From contig JAUPFP010000035.1 in NCBI GenBank assembly GCA_036925085.1, positions 1,416,356 to 1,480,355 of the forward strand: 64,000 nt of DNA, written 5' to 3'. Positions 30,101-42,478 of this stretch are shown in pieces. The notes under the pieces were generated by a model that saw only the letters and a program-made list of their open reading frames with translations, had not been told where the DNA came from and ran no database searches. Within the stretch, counting starts at the first letter, position 1; every line of letters starts with the position of its first letter. The stretch is from Brachycybe producta (taxonomy: Eukaryota; Arthropoda; Diplopoda; Playtdesmida; Andrognathidae). Made by a program: the position numbers and the translations under genes.

Positions 30101-33100
30101 TATAATTCACCTAAACACATGTAATTTAAAATTCATTTAACTCATGTGTGTACATTGTACAAGGTATAATAAGCTTTTATTTTATCAAGAAGATAGCATT
30201 TTTAATTTGGTCGACTTTAGACCCAGTTTCAACGTGGCAACAAATATTAAAACTGCAAAAATTTCAACTGAAAAAACAAGGCATTATGCTCTGATCAAAT
30301 TAGCTGAATGCAATTCCTTTAGTTGGTTAATGTGTCACTATCAGTGTATTAGAATAAAAATAATTCGATATGACAGTACAAATGTGCCCCACTTGTTAGG
30401 TCCACTGAGGGGAGAAAATCCTTATTGTCCTACCATTTTAGCTAAAGCATTGACTGCAATTTTTCTTTATATTGAAATAGCGTTATTTTGAAGAAAACCT
30501 ATAGTTACCAGTCATTTTGAATCAATGTCTAATTCAAATGCACTCTGTATCAGATGGAATGAGGAATGAGTGAAGAAAATGCTAAAATAAGAAACTCGCC
30601 CAAACGAAATAGGAATATAACAATGTGGCATTCAGAGACACCTTCACAAGTTGAAACAAACAAACATTTAATAGAACTTGTAAAGGTGAAATTGTACGAA
30701 TTTTATTTTTTCAAACCTACGTGGAAACGGGGCCTAAAATCACTTTCAATTATTTTTTCTTATTGTTGCGCGCGCACACACACATCTTTTTTTTACAAGA
30801 AAATAAACTGAATAGCTAAATTTTTATTTACCCGAGAGAATCTTTACAATAATATAAATCATCCTATCGTAACATAAATTTAAAATATAAAATGAGGTCA
30901 AAACAAATATTTTTTTCTCTTCATTTTCATTATAAATTATAAGCTATTCATCTCACTTTCAATTCTTTCTTTTTTTCTTCACAAAATAGTGTAGATTACG
31001 TAGGAAAAATTAAAAAAAAATTGAACCAAACTCGTCTTGCGTGAAGACACTTCGAAAAACAAACCACAAGTTGTATTGAGAGTAAAATAATTACAATGAA
31101 CTATGACCTGAAGCCAACTCTTTTGTGGCTAAACCCTAAATGACCTTATTGTTACAAAAACACTCAAGTATTTCATTGTTCCCTAGTTAATCATATAATA
31201 ATAATATCCATTAAAAATGAGTTTCTCATTAAATATACATTCATATAATTAACTTTTGCGAGAAAAAAGCAATTCCTTTCACTGAATAAATTTTTAAAAA
31301 AAATTTACTAGGTTGTTTAGCCATTAATTTAACGTAACCAGACTGAACAGTACAAATATATCAACAAAGACAACCATATGATTAGCTTTTTTTATGAATA
31401 GGTCACGACCTTGCTCAACTATAGTTGGTCATCCAGTTGCAACCATTTTTTTTATCATTATTATTTTCGTTTCTAAATGTAGGGTAATTCCTCTTCATAT
31501 ACATTTTGCGAGATTTTTTTTAATACCTCTTCAATTCATTTCTACCATTGTTTATTGTTTAAAAAAATAATTTCCCTTTTCATTTTCAAATTACAAAAAC
31601 AATTGTTTCAATTTTCATTCTAATCCAAACAAACAATAAATTTAGTTTAATGTGAACTTTCTATTTGAAATGTGAATGATAGAGATGTTCACGTCACAAT
31701 ATGGAAATTAGTTTAAAGTGTGGGGGGGGGGGTCACCAACCTATGGCTCGTGGTAGGCCTACTTTTAATGTGGGCCTGATTTTTATTATAAATAATGTTA
31801 TATTTTTTTAAAAAAATTACCAAACTAATAATGTATTTATTTATGCAAGCTCACATAATTTCATGCAATCAAATTTAAATAAAATTCTTATTAACGCCTA
31901 ATACCTATTACACACCTGATAATTTAAAAGCATTTAAATAATGTGTTCTACAGAGCCCTGTGAAGGGCAAACAAACAATATATCGAATTTAATTTATTCA
32001 GTTAATAATCTCAAAATATTGAGTTAATGCTTAAATACAATATATAAATTATTGACAAAATATTTAGTATTTCAATTTAAAATATTAATAATGAAGTCAA
32101 TTTTTATTTGTTTCATGACCTTAACTGGATTCCGTATAATTCACCTATAAACACATTTAATTTGATTCATTTAACTCATGTGTGTACAAGGTATAAGTCG
32201 TTTTTCACAACAGCACAACAATCACTAGTGTATGCAACCAATATAATCTGCTAAGTGGCATCTGCTTAAAAGTTCAAACTTTTGTTTTTTCACATAAAAA
32301 GCTTATATTGAAAGATGTCAACACGAAAATATCCTTAAGTAATTAAGCTACTGGTCTAGTTTTTAAAATAGTTTTCAAGTTTATTTAAGTTTTGCTTCTG
32401 AAACACAGAATAATCAAGAGTTCGAGAGGCATTTACACTTAAAATAATCTTAAGAAACTGGCATTACATTTTAATTAGCTTGATGTGAGATTCGTTTTCA
32501 CATTCCCTAGAAATTCTGTAGAATGACTGATATGTTTTGAGTTAAAACTTACATAATTATCCAGTGATTTCTTAATTATTATGGATTAATGATTATTTAA
32601 TTTTTTTCTATTTTATTTTAATTTATCAAAAGCAAAAAAACGCAAATTATTTTGCAAACTATTAAAACAAATTGGAAAACCACCAAACTTGTTAGAAAAT
32701 AGCAACATTATTAAATTCCAATTGTTAGCTAATGGTCTGGACTATCTGGAGCGTTATCAGCGCCCAGAAAATGGCAATACACTCTTATAACGTGATAACT
32801 AAGCACCAACTGACAATTAAAATTTAGAAATGTAGCCATTGATCTATACAAATTACACCGTTCTAGTCAGTGTGCAATCGAATACTTATAACAATTATCA
32901 AACCTGCATAATGTAGTTTATGAAATAATGCATAATACACTTTAGAAATCATAATGTATTTATGTAGATTGCTAGGTAGGTATCGATATTCTGAAAATTG
33001 CTTAAACCACAATTATTTGTGAAGATTTACTACAAAATTGATGGTTTGCAAAATTGCGTACTCATTCCACAGAATGACTTGTTTTCCCCATTTTTACTAA

Positions 33101-36100
33101 GATAGGCTACCACTTTGATTCTCAACGTGGCTCATTTATGTTAAAAGGTTGATAACCCTACGATTATAAAATAGCTATCTCTACAAAAAGGACCTACATT
33201 TGTGCACATCATGAAAAAAAAAGGCAATTTAATTTTTTTTTTGTAGGCGTACTAAAGTATTTATTGTATTTAGGAAGAACACCATATAGTTACAATTTGT
33301 CATTTATTCCAGTCTACCATCCATTAGCATAAAATGTTTGGTACCATATTGTTTTTTTTTTCTTCCCATTGTTGAACACTAATGTTTTTTTATTGCATAA
33401 TAAATTGCAAATTTGTGTCAGAAAACAGTAGAAAAAAATCAATCACATCTCCACATATAGAGAGAAAAAAGAAGAGGTTTGAAAACATTTCAAAATGTAT
33501 TCAGAAAAATCATCAAATTGCTCTACAGTGGCTAAAATAAAACTAAATACTGTGTAGACAACTAAAAAAGAAGCCTTTTTTTCGTTCAACTCTCACAACC
33601 CAAAAACAATTGAATTGTCCCCTCATTTATAAAAAAAAATTGAAAAAAAAAACTCAGTCAAAAATGCGAAAAACAAAACATGGTTCCAATTCATATTCGA
33701 ACAAAAATGTTTATTTTGTATTCATTTTAATGTGGTTTTAATGAGCTAACGTCTCATTAATACCTTGTACACACATGAGTTAAATGAATTCAAATTCAAT
33801 GTGGTTTAGGTGAATTATACGGAATCCAGTTAAGGACATGAACCACATAAAAATTGACTTTATTATTAATATTTCAAATTGAAATACTAAATCAAAATTT
33901 TGTCAATAGTTTATATATTATATTTGAGTATGACCTCAATATTTTCAGATTATTAACTGAATAAATTGAATTCGACATATTGTTTGTTTGCCTTTCACAG
34001 GGCTCTGCAGAACATGTTCTTTACATTTTTAAATTATACATGTGCACATGTATAATTTAAATGCATTTAAATTATCAGGTGTGTACTAGGTATAACTGAT
34101 TATTCTGTCTTTTAGGTGCAAAAAGAAGAGACACTTTAAAAGTGAAAGTTTCGCGCAATCTCTTTTGCATGATGATGATGATGATGATAATTATCTTCAT
34201 GTTGATGGCAATCCTCGCAAATAAGCTTTTTTTTAGATTTTAAAAAAATAACTCCACTTTATTTTTTTTTAAATTTTTGTCCATAAAAGTTTATTTTAAA
34301 AGATAATAATCAACATGAAAATACCCTTAAGTGTTTCTGAGACCCTTTTAGTTTCTTAAAACACTTCTCTAGTTTCTTTTTTTTTTTGTTCCTGAAAGAC
34401 AGAATTAATCAAAGAGTCCGAAAAATAGCTGTTCATAAACCATCTTTTAATTCAAATTTTAATTGCCTTTCAAAATTTGGTTGTATCATTCGCAGGTGTG
34501 GTGATGATGGTTGCAATCTCAGCCATTTTGGTAAGTTTACTTCAATCAAAAAAATTAAAATTTTATTTTGTTTTCAATTAAAACTGTATGCAGATTTATT
34601 CTAAATCACAAATGAGAAAAAATTAGCAAAAAAAAAAAAAGCTGCTAAAAATCTTAAAAGAAAAATTCATGTTCTTTAGTCATGCAATAATTTAGTTATT
34701 TCTATCTTTTTTTAAACCTCATTGTTTGAAAAAAATATTTTGCTATAGAGAAATCATCACAAAAAAAAATCGAGGTGAATAACTTCATCTCATTTAATAA
34801 TACTTTTTTTATGTATATAAAAATAGGTATTGGCTCAAGAAGACATTTTACCTGTGTTAGAAACTGTTCCTCAAACTCAATTCACATGTAAAGATCGGAC
34901 TTATGGTTATTATGCAGATCTGGAAGCCAATTGTCAGGTAAAGAAAAGATCTTATTTGTGCACTGTTCTTACTGAAGATCTAATTAAAGAGACCATTACC
35001 TCCAGAAATATCTTTTCAAAATATTGTCAAGACTTACCCAACGATTTTTAAATTTTAAAATAAGTCATTCGAACTAAAAAAAAAACTTAAAAATGAGGTG
35101 ACTTTTCCTAAATCACCAAACGACGCCATTTTAAATTTTCAAAAATGAAAGTCTCCCCCCCCCCAAATTTTTGTGACAAAGGTTGTCACCTCACATTTCT
35201 AGAATTCCTTAATGTAATATAGGTATCCCCTATTCATATTCAACTCAATACAACCTTCCATGTGGAATAATTCAAATATTAAATCCATGGTACAGTCAAA
35301 TGAAAGTAATGTGAGGTGTTTGTCGCCAATGTCTGTTGTTTGATAAAGTTCATTTATAGGAAGTCAAGTGATTTTTAATTTTTTTAAATTATATTAATGA
35401 CTTATTTTCAATTTTAAAAATCGTTTTGGTAATCATTGACTAATTCTTGACAATATTTTGACAAGAAATTTCTGGAGATCTCTCTTTAACGCCTTTTGCA
35501 AACAAAATTGACCTTCTAATAAAAAAAAATTACTGTAAATTAAACATATTTTCCAACAAAAATGTCCTCCGACCAGGACCATCCCCCACGAAGTCAAACA
35601 TGTCCTCCACACAATAAAATAACTCCCTGTCTTTAGACAGGGACACGCGGACGTTTACTCCGCCCTTTTATGGTCGCCAGACCAAATTTCAACCATTTGG
35701 AAATTGAAAAGGGCTGGGCAGTGGGCATGTGACATCAGACCACATAACAAACCAATTAGAAGTTGCCTGTCCTCGTAAAAGGGGCGGAGAAAACGTCTGC
35801 GTGTTCCCGTCTTTACTTACCTGTCACAATAAATTGTATAAAAACTTAAATACGTTCATGGAGGATGGTCCTGGCCGGAGGACAGTTCTTCCGAATGGAG
35901 GACTGTCCTCCACAGGTGGCAAACCTACCCGCAATGTTCATCCATTCATCCTTTAATTATCCTGACCCTTGAAAACATATTTGAAAAAAGTAGACAGAAA
36001 AATTCACGTAAAATATTTCTATAATAAGAAAACTATTTCAACTACTGTATTGAAGTTAAAACATAAGACACAAAGAATAATGGGAAGTCCTTCAATTTTG

Positions 36101-39100
36101 CTTCCTCACACATCCAAAAAAAAATCCCAACTTTGATATGGTCCTCCTGAATAATAATTATTAAAGGTGGACCAATACATAAAGGATTCAAAATTTAATC
36201 AAACCGTGTAAACGGGTATTAAACCAGAAATTGGTAATCATTGAACCATTAAAACACTTTGACCTCTTACAACAACAACAAAAAAATAGCTCTTGTTCTG
36301 GTGCGCCCAAGTTATTAAAACGTAAAAATCTAACTAGTCATATAAATATTCTGATTACATTAATGACGATTTTGCACGAAATTAATATGGTTTTCAAGAT
36401 TAAATGACTAAATATCTCTCTCAAACTCTTGATTATTCTGTCTTTCTGAAGCAAACTAGAGAAAAACTTGACTGTGTTTTAGAAACTAGAAAGGTAGCTC
36501 AATCACTTTGTTTTATCTTAAATTATCACAATATTTCAAAATAAGCTTTTTATGTGCGTTTTAAAATGCATCACCTTCAAACAAACTATATATTTTAATT
36601 TTTTATCTGTAAAACGTTTACTTTGAAAGATATCAACATAAAATGCTTTTCTAAGTGATTGCGCTACCCTTCTAGTTTCTAAAGCACTTCCTAGTATCTT
36701 CATTTTGTTCCCGAAAGACAGAAATAATCAAGATTTCGAAAATCCGCTGTTCATAAACCATCTTAAATGGATTCCATTCTAGAATTACCAAAATATATTA
36801 ACAACAACTCTTATTTTTAATAAATGCGTTAAAGGCAGCTTTAAATACAATTAAATAACGGAAGATTACTGATTAAGTTATCTAAATGAGTTGTCATGTA
36901 TTACAAGAACATAACAGATTAGCGTTAACCCATTAGTATTAGCAGAGCGCATGCGTATTGCCATCTTATCGTTTTATATAGGATTTTATATACATGTAGG
37001 TTTCCTATAGTGAACGTCTCATCGGCAGTTTCCATTGGTGATCAATAGATGGCGCTGCTATCACTTTCCTATATAAACCGATAAGATGGCAATACGCATG
37101 CGCTCTGCTAATACAAATGGGCTAACGCTAGTCATAATCATAAAGGACCGCCTCATGACACGAAATTGTCACACTTACCTCATAACCAAGTCTCCAAACG
37201 TTTGCGGCGGGTTTGCATAACGTTTGCATGAAACGAAAACACAAAACATTTGAATAACTTAAGACAGTAAACTTTAGTTAAAAAATTAAAAAAGGATAAC
37301 TGTCTAAAAATTCAAGAAGAAAACTTTGCATTTAATCATTTGATCTTTGACCCTCTGAATAGACTAGCAAAAAGGCGGCAACATGGAGTTGTTTTCATAA
37401 TTAATTTCACAGCGCCATCTATTGTGTAACCTAACTTAGACTTATGAAGTTAACATCATGAAGTTAACATCATAAAGGTGACTCGAAGATGTTTACTCTA
37501 CATAAGGCTAGTAAAACACAAGGTAGTTAGACTGTTATGGCGCAGTCACGCTAGGCTGGTTTCCCAGCTGCTGGTTGCTGCTGGCTGGTTGTAGCGCTCT
37601 AGCAGCAAAGTCTGAACTGCTACTCGCAGCTGCTTTCTCCAGCGGGCTAGTGATTTTTAAGTGGCAGTCACACTAGGCTGGTTTACAAGCTGCTGGTTGC
37701 TAATGGCTATTAGCAGCAACAGCAAGCAGCAGCTGCTTTGGGTTCACACTTGTCCAGTCACTGCTGGTATTAGCAATGCAAGTCATCCAATCACCGTCTT
37801 GCAAAAACACAAACTCTAACATCAACCAACCCAAGCAGTGGAGTTTCAACTACCACTAGTGCCACTACTAGCAACAAAAAGTTCACACTAGATGGCAGCA
37901 GCAGGAAGGGAGTCACATGACCAGCTGGTAGCTGCTAAAGTTGGACAGGTCCAACTTCACCAGCCGCTGTTAAAATCACTAGCCCGCTGGTGAAAGCAGC
38001 TGCTGGTAGCAGTTCAGACTATGCTGCTAGCTGGCTACAACCAGCGGCTTGTAAACCAGCCTAGTGTGACTGCCGCTTTAGAGTAAGGAGGTATGCTCGG
38101 AACCAAAGAAATTTCCCTCCCAACCATGCCGTTCCTATGGAGGGGTCACTAATTTGACTGCTTGGTGATTCTATCTTGATGTAAGCAATATGGCGGGCAT
38201 TGTCTTAGTTATTAAGAGGCTAGATACATCGTTTAGTTCAAAATTTCTCCGAATGTAGGCGCTGCGATCGTTGTTGATTGAAAAACGGTTTTTTAACGTT
38301 TTTTCTCCCGGTTCGAAGTCACATATTAATTAATAGAAAAATAATTTCGCGTGCTAACCTTCTAAAAAGAAAACATTGTGAAGCCAGTAGATTAATGCAC
38401 GTAATAATTATTTTGTTATTGTTCTGAGTTGTTTTTAACGGGAGTTCTTCAAATGTTTGGGTGACGGGTTTTTGCTCCTATGGGACTTAACATGGAGTTA
38501 AAAAAACGTAAGATTTTAAATGATATTTAAAAATAGAAAGTCCTTTTAAAATTTAGAAAAAGGAATAATCCTGAAGGCAATAAACACATGTAAGTACGTG
38601 CTAATTTTTCTGATTGCTCTAAAGCATTTTTAATCAGAGTTCTCTTAACTTTTGTTGGACGGTGTTTTAGTCCCATTGGGACTTAACATGGAGTTTAAAA
38701 ACGTACGGTTTTAAACGTTATTAAAAAATAGAAGGACCTTTTCAAAATTTATAAAAAGGAAACATCGTGAAGCGAATACATGAATGTATGTGCTAATTAT
38801 TTTGTTATTGTTCTAAATCAGTTTTAACGAGAGTTTTTCAAATGTCTGTGGGACGGTTTTGGGGCCAATGGGGTTTAACATGGGGTTGAAAAAACGAACG
38901 ACTTTGAACCTTGTTTAAAAATAGAAGGACCTTTTCAAAAATTATATAAATCGAGCACGTGAAGAACAATACTTTTTATTGCATTTTGCGCTTTACTGTA
39001 TTTGAATTGAGCGATTCTATTAATTAATATGTGACTTCGAACCGGGAGAAAAAACGTTAAAAAAACCGTTTTTCAATCAACAACGATCGCAGCGCCTACA

Positions 39101-40332
39101 TTCGGAGAAATTTTGAACTAAACGATGTATCTAGCCTCTTAAAAGAATCTTGTGATGTTAGAGGGATTGACAAATAATTTTAGGATTGTGTCATTTTTGT
39201 CTTATAAAACGGGGTAATAACTTATAACAAAAGAATAAAAAACCCTTTTGTTTACCCCTGTTTATCAGACAAAGTGACACAATCCTGAATTTTGTTAATC
39301 TCTGACATCACAATCTTTATCTATTGGAGATGCGAGTATAAACACATGTCAAATGTGCGCAAAAACAGGCATCTGTGGACAGCTTCAGCATTTCTTTGGC
39401 TCCGCCCTTTTATGAAAGTCAGACCAAATATCAACCAATTAGAAATAAAAAGGGCGGGGCATGTGACATCAGACCCAGTAACAAACCAATTATAAATTGA
39501 TGACGCTTATAAAAGGGCGGAGCCAAAAAAAATTCTGATGCTGTCTACAGATGCCTTGTGTGTACAAAATGATCAACACCCAGAAATAAATTCAACAATA
39601 GAATCAAACTCAAACAACCTCAAAATAATGACAGGCAATTAGAAATCGGGACGAACACACGTTGGCTCCGCCTTTTTTATGACGACCGACAACTTCTAAT
39701 TGGTTTGTTGTGGTTCGACATCGAAAAGGGCGGAGCATCTGACGTCAGACTATATAACCAACCAATTAGAAGTTGCCGGTCGTCATAAAAAGGGCGGAGC
39801 CAACTTGTGTTCGTCCCGATTTCTAATTACCTGTAAATAATGTTATTTTATTTTTATTTTAAAAATTAAATTAGGATTAAGTTGTCATTTAGTCTGATAT
39901 GAAAGGGATGATAGCAAACATTTTTAACAGTTGAACAACATTCTTGTATTACCCCTTTTTATCAGAAAATATACCAGAAGTTTAATTTTTTTGTCAACTC
40001 TTCTGATGTGACAAGCTTCATCTTACGTTGAGGCACTTATAAATATTATACTGAATTATTTTCTATAAACCCAACACACATACACCATTAATAAGTGTGA
40101 CCCTTTCCGCATGTGCCCAATTCTTGATTATAAATTGATCTTATTTTATTTTTAGGCATTTCACATTTGTCTGAATGGAATAAAATGGAGTTTCTTATGT
40201 CCGAATCAAACACAGTTTAATCAACATTATTTGGTGTGTGATTATCCTGGAAATGTGGATTGCACTCAAGCTGAATCTTTCTTCAATGTAAACGACTATT
40301 TCGGTCGTACAGACAAGAACTTTTTAGAATGA
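27123..40332 (+). CDS. CPAP1-like secreted chitin-binding protein, four coding exons
   Basis: Coding exons 27123-27156 (exon begins 27096 after TTTACAG), 34496-34530, 34827-34937 and 40156-40332. All junctions are AG/GT and phases agree, giving 118 aa and a TGA. The first 26 residues (MRKTTLEVVSIG…ILVLA) are a signal peptide spread over three exons. A single type-2 chitin-binding domain follows, with six cysteines (FTC, NCQ, HIC, FLCPN, LVCDY, VDC) and the GYYADLEANCQ and FNQHYLVCDY aromatics usual for chitin contact. One such domain in a small secreted protein matches arthropod CPAP1 cuticle proteins; a gut peritrophin is the alternative. Expected site is the cuticle or apical matrix. Introns total more than 12 kb and are packed with MITEs. 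Confidence 0.88.
29858..30167 (+). mobile_element. TA-type ~300-bp MITE, copy 2 of 4
   Basis: Shares GTACACACGTGATAATTTAA, ATGCATTTAAATAATGTG, AACTGGATTCCGTAT and the GTACAAGGTAT end with the copy at 3622. The left terminus is mutated (ATAATTAG for ATACCTAG). Confidence 0.7.
31901..32194 (+). mobile_element. TA-type ~300-bp MITE, copy 3 of 4
   Basis: ATACCTATTACACACCTGAT at the left end and TGTGTGTACAAGGTAT at the right, preceded by TA. Internal landmarks match the copy at 3622. Confidence 0.75.
33760..34093 (-). mobile_element. TA-type ~300-bp MITE, copy 4 of 4, inverted
   Basis: ATACCTTGTACACACATGAG at the left and GTGTACTAGGTAT at the right, in opposite orientation to the other three. 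ACGGAATCCAGTTAAGG is the inverted internal landmark. A short insertion (about 34030-34060) duplicates a TACATGTGCACATGTA-type palindrome. Confidence 0.75.
34990..35485. mobile_element. ~500-bp MITE with AGACCATTA ends, copy 1 of 2
   Basis: Left end AGACCATTACCTCCAGAAAT and right end TTTCTGGAGATCTC are inverted. The body contains CACCAAACGACGCCATTTTA and CAATACAACCTTCC, as in the copy at 41073-41611. It lies just after exon 3 of the CPAP1-like gene. Confidence 0.7.
35619..35824. mobile_element. MULE-like foldback MITE (copy B) with 9-bp duplication
   Basis: Perfect 9-bp flanking duplication CACAATAAA (35610-35618 and 35825-35833). Inverted arms carry GACACGCGGACGTTTACTCC and CTCCGCCCTTTTA against AAAAGGGGCGGAG and GTGTTCCCGTC. 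The core holds GACATCAGACCACATAACAA and CCAATTAGAAGTTGCC as in the sister copies. The 9-bp duplication points to a Mutator-like transposase. Confidence 0.8.
36920..37130. mobile_element. Foldback MITE with ~60-bp inverted ends
   Basis: TAGCGTTAACCCATTAGTAT and GCAGAGCGCATGCGTATTGC at the left are mirrored by GCAATACGCATGCGCTCTGC and ATACAAATGGGCTAACGCTA at the right. The interior includes ATAGATGGCGCTGCTATC. Non-coding. Confidence 0.8.
37539..38077. mobile_element. GC-richer foldback element rich in CAGCTGCTGG
   Basis: About 110-120 bp at each end are inverted: GCAGTCACGCTAGGCTGG…CCAGCGGGCTAGTGATT against AATCACTAGCCCGCTGG…CCAGCCTAGTGTGACTGC. An extra partial copy of the arm lies inside (37661-37740). 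It is much richer in GC and in CAGC/GCTG words than the intron around it. No ORF. Confidence 0.8.
38212..39142. mobile_element. Foldback element with tandem-repeat core, copy 2
   Basis: Inverted ends of about 118 bp start TTAAGAGGCTAGATACATCG and end ATGTATCTAGCCTCTTAA, including GAATGTAGGCGCTGCGATCG. The core is about four diverged ~175-bp units with GGGACTTAACATGGAGTT and AGAAGGACCTTTTCAAAA words. It is the better-preserved relative of 921-2297. Confidence 0.8.
39367..39556. mobile_element. MULE-like foldback MITE (copy C)
   Basis: AGGCATCTGTGGACAGCTTC and TGGCTCCGCCCTTTTATG at left, mirrored by ATAAAAGGGCGGAGCCA and GCTGTCTACAGATGCCT at right. Core GTCAGACCAAATATCAACC / AATTAGAAATAAAAAGGGCG. 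Flanks GTGCGCAAAA and GTGTACAAAA may be a decayed duplication. Confidence 0.75.
39631..39834. mobile_element. MULE-like foldback MITE (copy D)
   Basis: Starts ACAGGCAATTAGAAATCGGG and ends CCCGATTTCTAATTACCTGT; the inverted arms extend about 85 bp through GGCTCCGCC. AAATAATG lies directly before and after, a perfect 8-bp duplication. Confidence 0.85.
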
Positions 40333-40390
40333 AATCGACTTGGACCTACTTAATAACGACAAAACAAAGACGACAAAAAATCAATCATAA

Positions 40391-40396
40391 AATAAA
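40391..40396 (+). terminator. Polyadenylation signal of the CPAP1-like gene
   Basis: AATAAATAAA begins about 60 bp after the TGA, in an A-rich 3' untranslated region. It would give a very short 3' UTR, usual for small cuticle genes. Confidence 0.55.
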
Positions 40397-40410
40397 TAAA
40401 ATATCTTTAA

Positions 40411-41072
40411 ATTAATTAATGATTGAGGTTTGTGGTTTTAATCAAATCTGCAACATTTTGTAATAACTGGTGGTTTTCTGTGCACATGTATTTGTACGTT
40501 TCAGTTTTCATTGAAATTAACAAAAAAATATTTCTCTTAAGTTTTTTTTTATCCAGTTTTCTTTTGCAGCTAGTGGTCCATTGGTCACCTATTCATTTTT
40601 TAAATGTAAAACACACTTTGTTCCTTTGGGGGGGAGGGGTAAAAGGGGCCCAGGTAGTTTGAAACACTGAATGTTCATGATTAAGACTGCGCGATTCAAC
40701 AAGGAAATTTGGTTCTTCGATATCGATTTGAACCCTCAGAGCAGGTCTCAAACATAGAAAAAAAAATCCTGCTAATAATGGGTACTCATTTAAAGTTTTT
40801 TTTTATGTATGTTGGAACCTTGTTCAGAGGGTTCTCTAATTGAAGTTCAAGTGTTGAAAATTTCCTTGGTGAATTTGAGCTTCAAATACATGTAGTCAGT
40901 TAAAAATTCCTATGTAAGAAAGAAGTGGGTCTATGACTAACATGAATCTGGGCTATTTCATCTGTTAACCTTCATAATTATATAAATACATACTATTATA
41001 AAAAAAAATTATATTTATTTTTACAAAATTATTATTCACTTTCAATATAACGTAGCAGCACAATACTTAAAT
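40411..41072. other. Spacer with repeat fragment
   Basis: No gene. A GTTGGAACCTTGTTCAGAGG/GTTC block (40812-40835) recurs inverted near 53240-53270 and, weakly, near 55370-55395, so it belongs to another decayed repeat. A 79-codon frame from 40423 looks accidental. Confidence 0.45.
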
Positions 41073-41611
41073 AGACCATTACCTCTAGAAATATGTTTTC
41101 AAAATATTGTTAAGACTTACCAAAAGATTGCCAAGACGATTTTCAAAATTTAAAATAAGTCATTAAAACCATAAAAAAAACTTGAAAATGAAGCAACTTT
41201 TCCTGAGTCACCAAACGACGCCATTTTAAATTTCCAAAAAACTAAAGTCTCCCCCCTCTCATTTTTGTGACCTCACATTTCCAGAATTCCTTAATGATAT
41301 ATAGCTACTCTCTATTCATATTCAACTCAATACAACCTTCCGTGTGGAATAATTCAAATATTAATATAGATATTATTATAGAAAGTAATGTGAGGTGATC
41401 GCAAAACATCAGATTCGACTAGAGTAGTAGACTTTGGGGGGTTTTGTTGCCAATGTCTGTTGTTTGGTGGCGCATCTATCTCATAAAGTTCATTTATAGG
41501 AAGTCAACTGATTTTTAATTTTTTTTAAATTATATTAATGACTAACTTTTAAAAATGGCTTTGGTAATCGTTGACAATATTTTGACAAGAAATTTCTGGA
41601 GATAATGGTCT
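41073..41611. mobile_element. ~540-bp MITE with AGACCATTA ends, copy 2 of 2
   Basis: Left AGACCATTACCTCTAGAAAT and right ATTTCTGGAGATAATGGTCT are inverted; the body matches 34990-35485 (CACCAAACGACGCCATTTTA). Together the copies show a terminal repeat of about 38 bp. Confidence 0.8.
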
Positions 41612-42268
41612 CTAAAAATATATAAACCAATTTTTTCTTCCATGGAAAAAAAGCCCACTAAATATTATCAGCTTGATATTACTACCAAAATATAGTTGAA
41701 AAATACACAAATATTAATTTTTACGTTATGTAAACTGCTTTTATCATTTCTAATATAGTAGTTTAGTTTCAATATAATGTATGCTCTCATTGCTCATAAA
41801 ATACGTTTTTTTTTTTTTTTTGCAAAAGTCCTAATTGCTATTAATTTATTTAGAAATTATTAAGCTTTTTTTTAATAAGTATACTCAGCTTTCTTTATGC
41901 CTGCTTCATACGTTTGTTACTTAATTTGTATAATAGGCCTATAATATTACTATCATTTTTATAATACAAAGTCTGAAGAAGAAGAAAAAAAAAATGTATA
42001 ATGTCAAATGTGTCAATTGAAAATATTATTGCATCTTTGGTGTTCCATACGCACTAGCTTCACATACAGTTATGTATTCAAAAGGAAAATTATTGTTAAT
42101 AAATTTTATCGGGTTTTTTAATGGTTGAATCTAGGGTCTCATTTCAGAACATGAAAATTACTACGACTCCTCAACAAAATTGTGCACCGTAGGAGGCGTT
42201 AGAATATATACATCAGCAAAATTGTTTCAAAATTATTGTAGTCATAGTTATGAAACCTAAATGCAAAA
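41612..42268. other. AT-rich spacer, no gene seen
   Basis: AT-rich with a T17 run (41804-41820). Nothing supported. Confidence 0.5.
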
Positions 42269-42478
42269 ACAGGCAATTAGAAGACGGGATGAACAGAAGT
42301 TGGCTCCGCCCTTTTTATGACGAACGGCAACTTCTAATTGGTTTGTTGTGTGGTTCGACGTTGAAAGGGCGGAGCATGTGAGGTCAGAGTCAGACTACAT
42401 AACCAACTAAACAGAAGTTGCGTTCGTCATAAAAAGGGCGGAGCCAACTTTTGTTCATCCCGTCTTCTAATTGCCTGT
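42269..42478. mobile_element. MULE-like foldback MITE (copy E) with 9-bp duplication
   Basis: ACAGGCAATTAGAAGACGGG to CCCGTCTTCTAATTGCCTGT, inverted for about 80 bp. AATGCAAAA occurs on both sides (42260-42268 and 42479-42487), a perfect 9-bp duplication. Core contains GGTTTGTTGTGTGGTTCGAC and GGGCGGAGCATGTGA. Confidence 0.9.

Larger units (their letters stand above)
27157..34495 (+). other. Second intron of the CPAP1-like gene
   Basis: Starts GTAAAT and ends TCGCAG. AT-rich, with three TA-flanked MITEs (29858, 31901, 33760), a GTATAATACG/CGTATTATAC inverted pair (28797-28824) and an ATGATG run (34167-34188). Open frames of 67-115 codons in it show no domain or coding texture. Confidence 0.7.

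Noticed and set aside
30144..30491. 115-codon ORF in the second intron of the CPAP1-like gene
   Set aside because: Begins inside a MITE end, no domain, background composition; likely chance.
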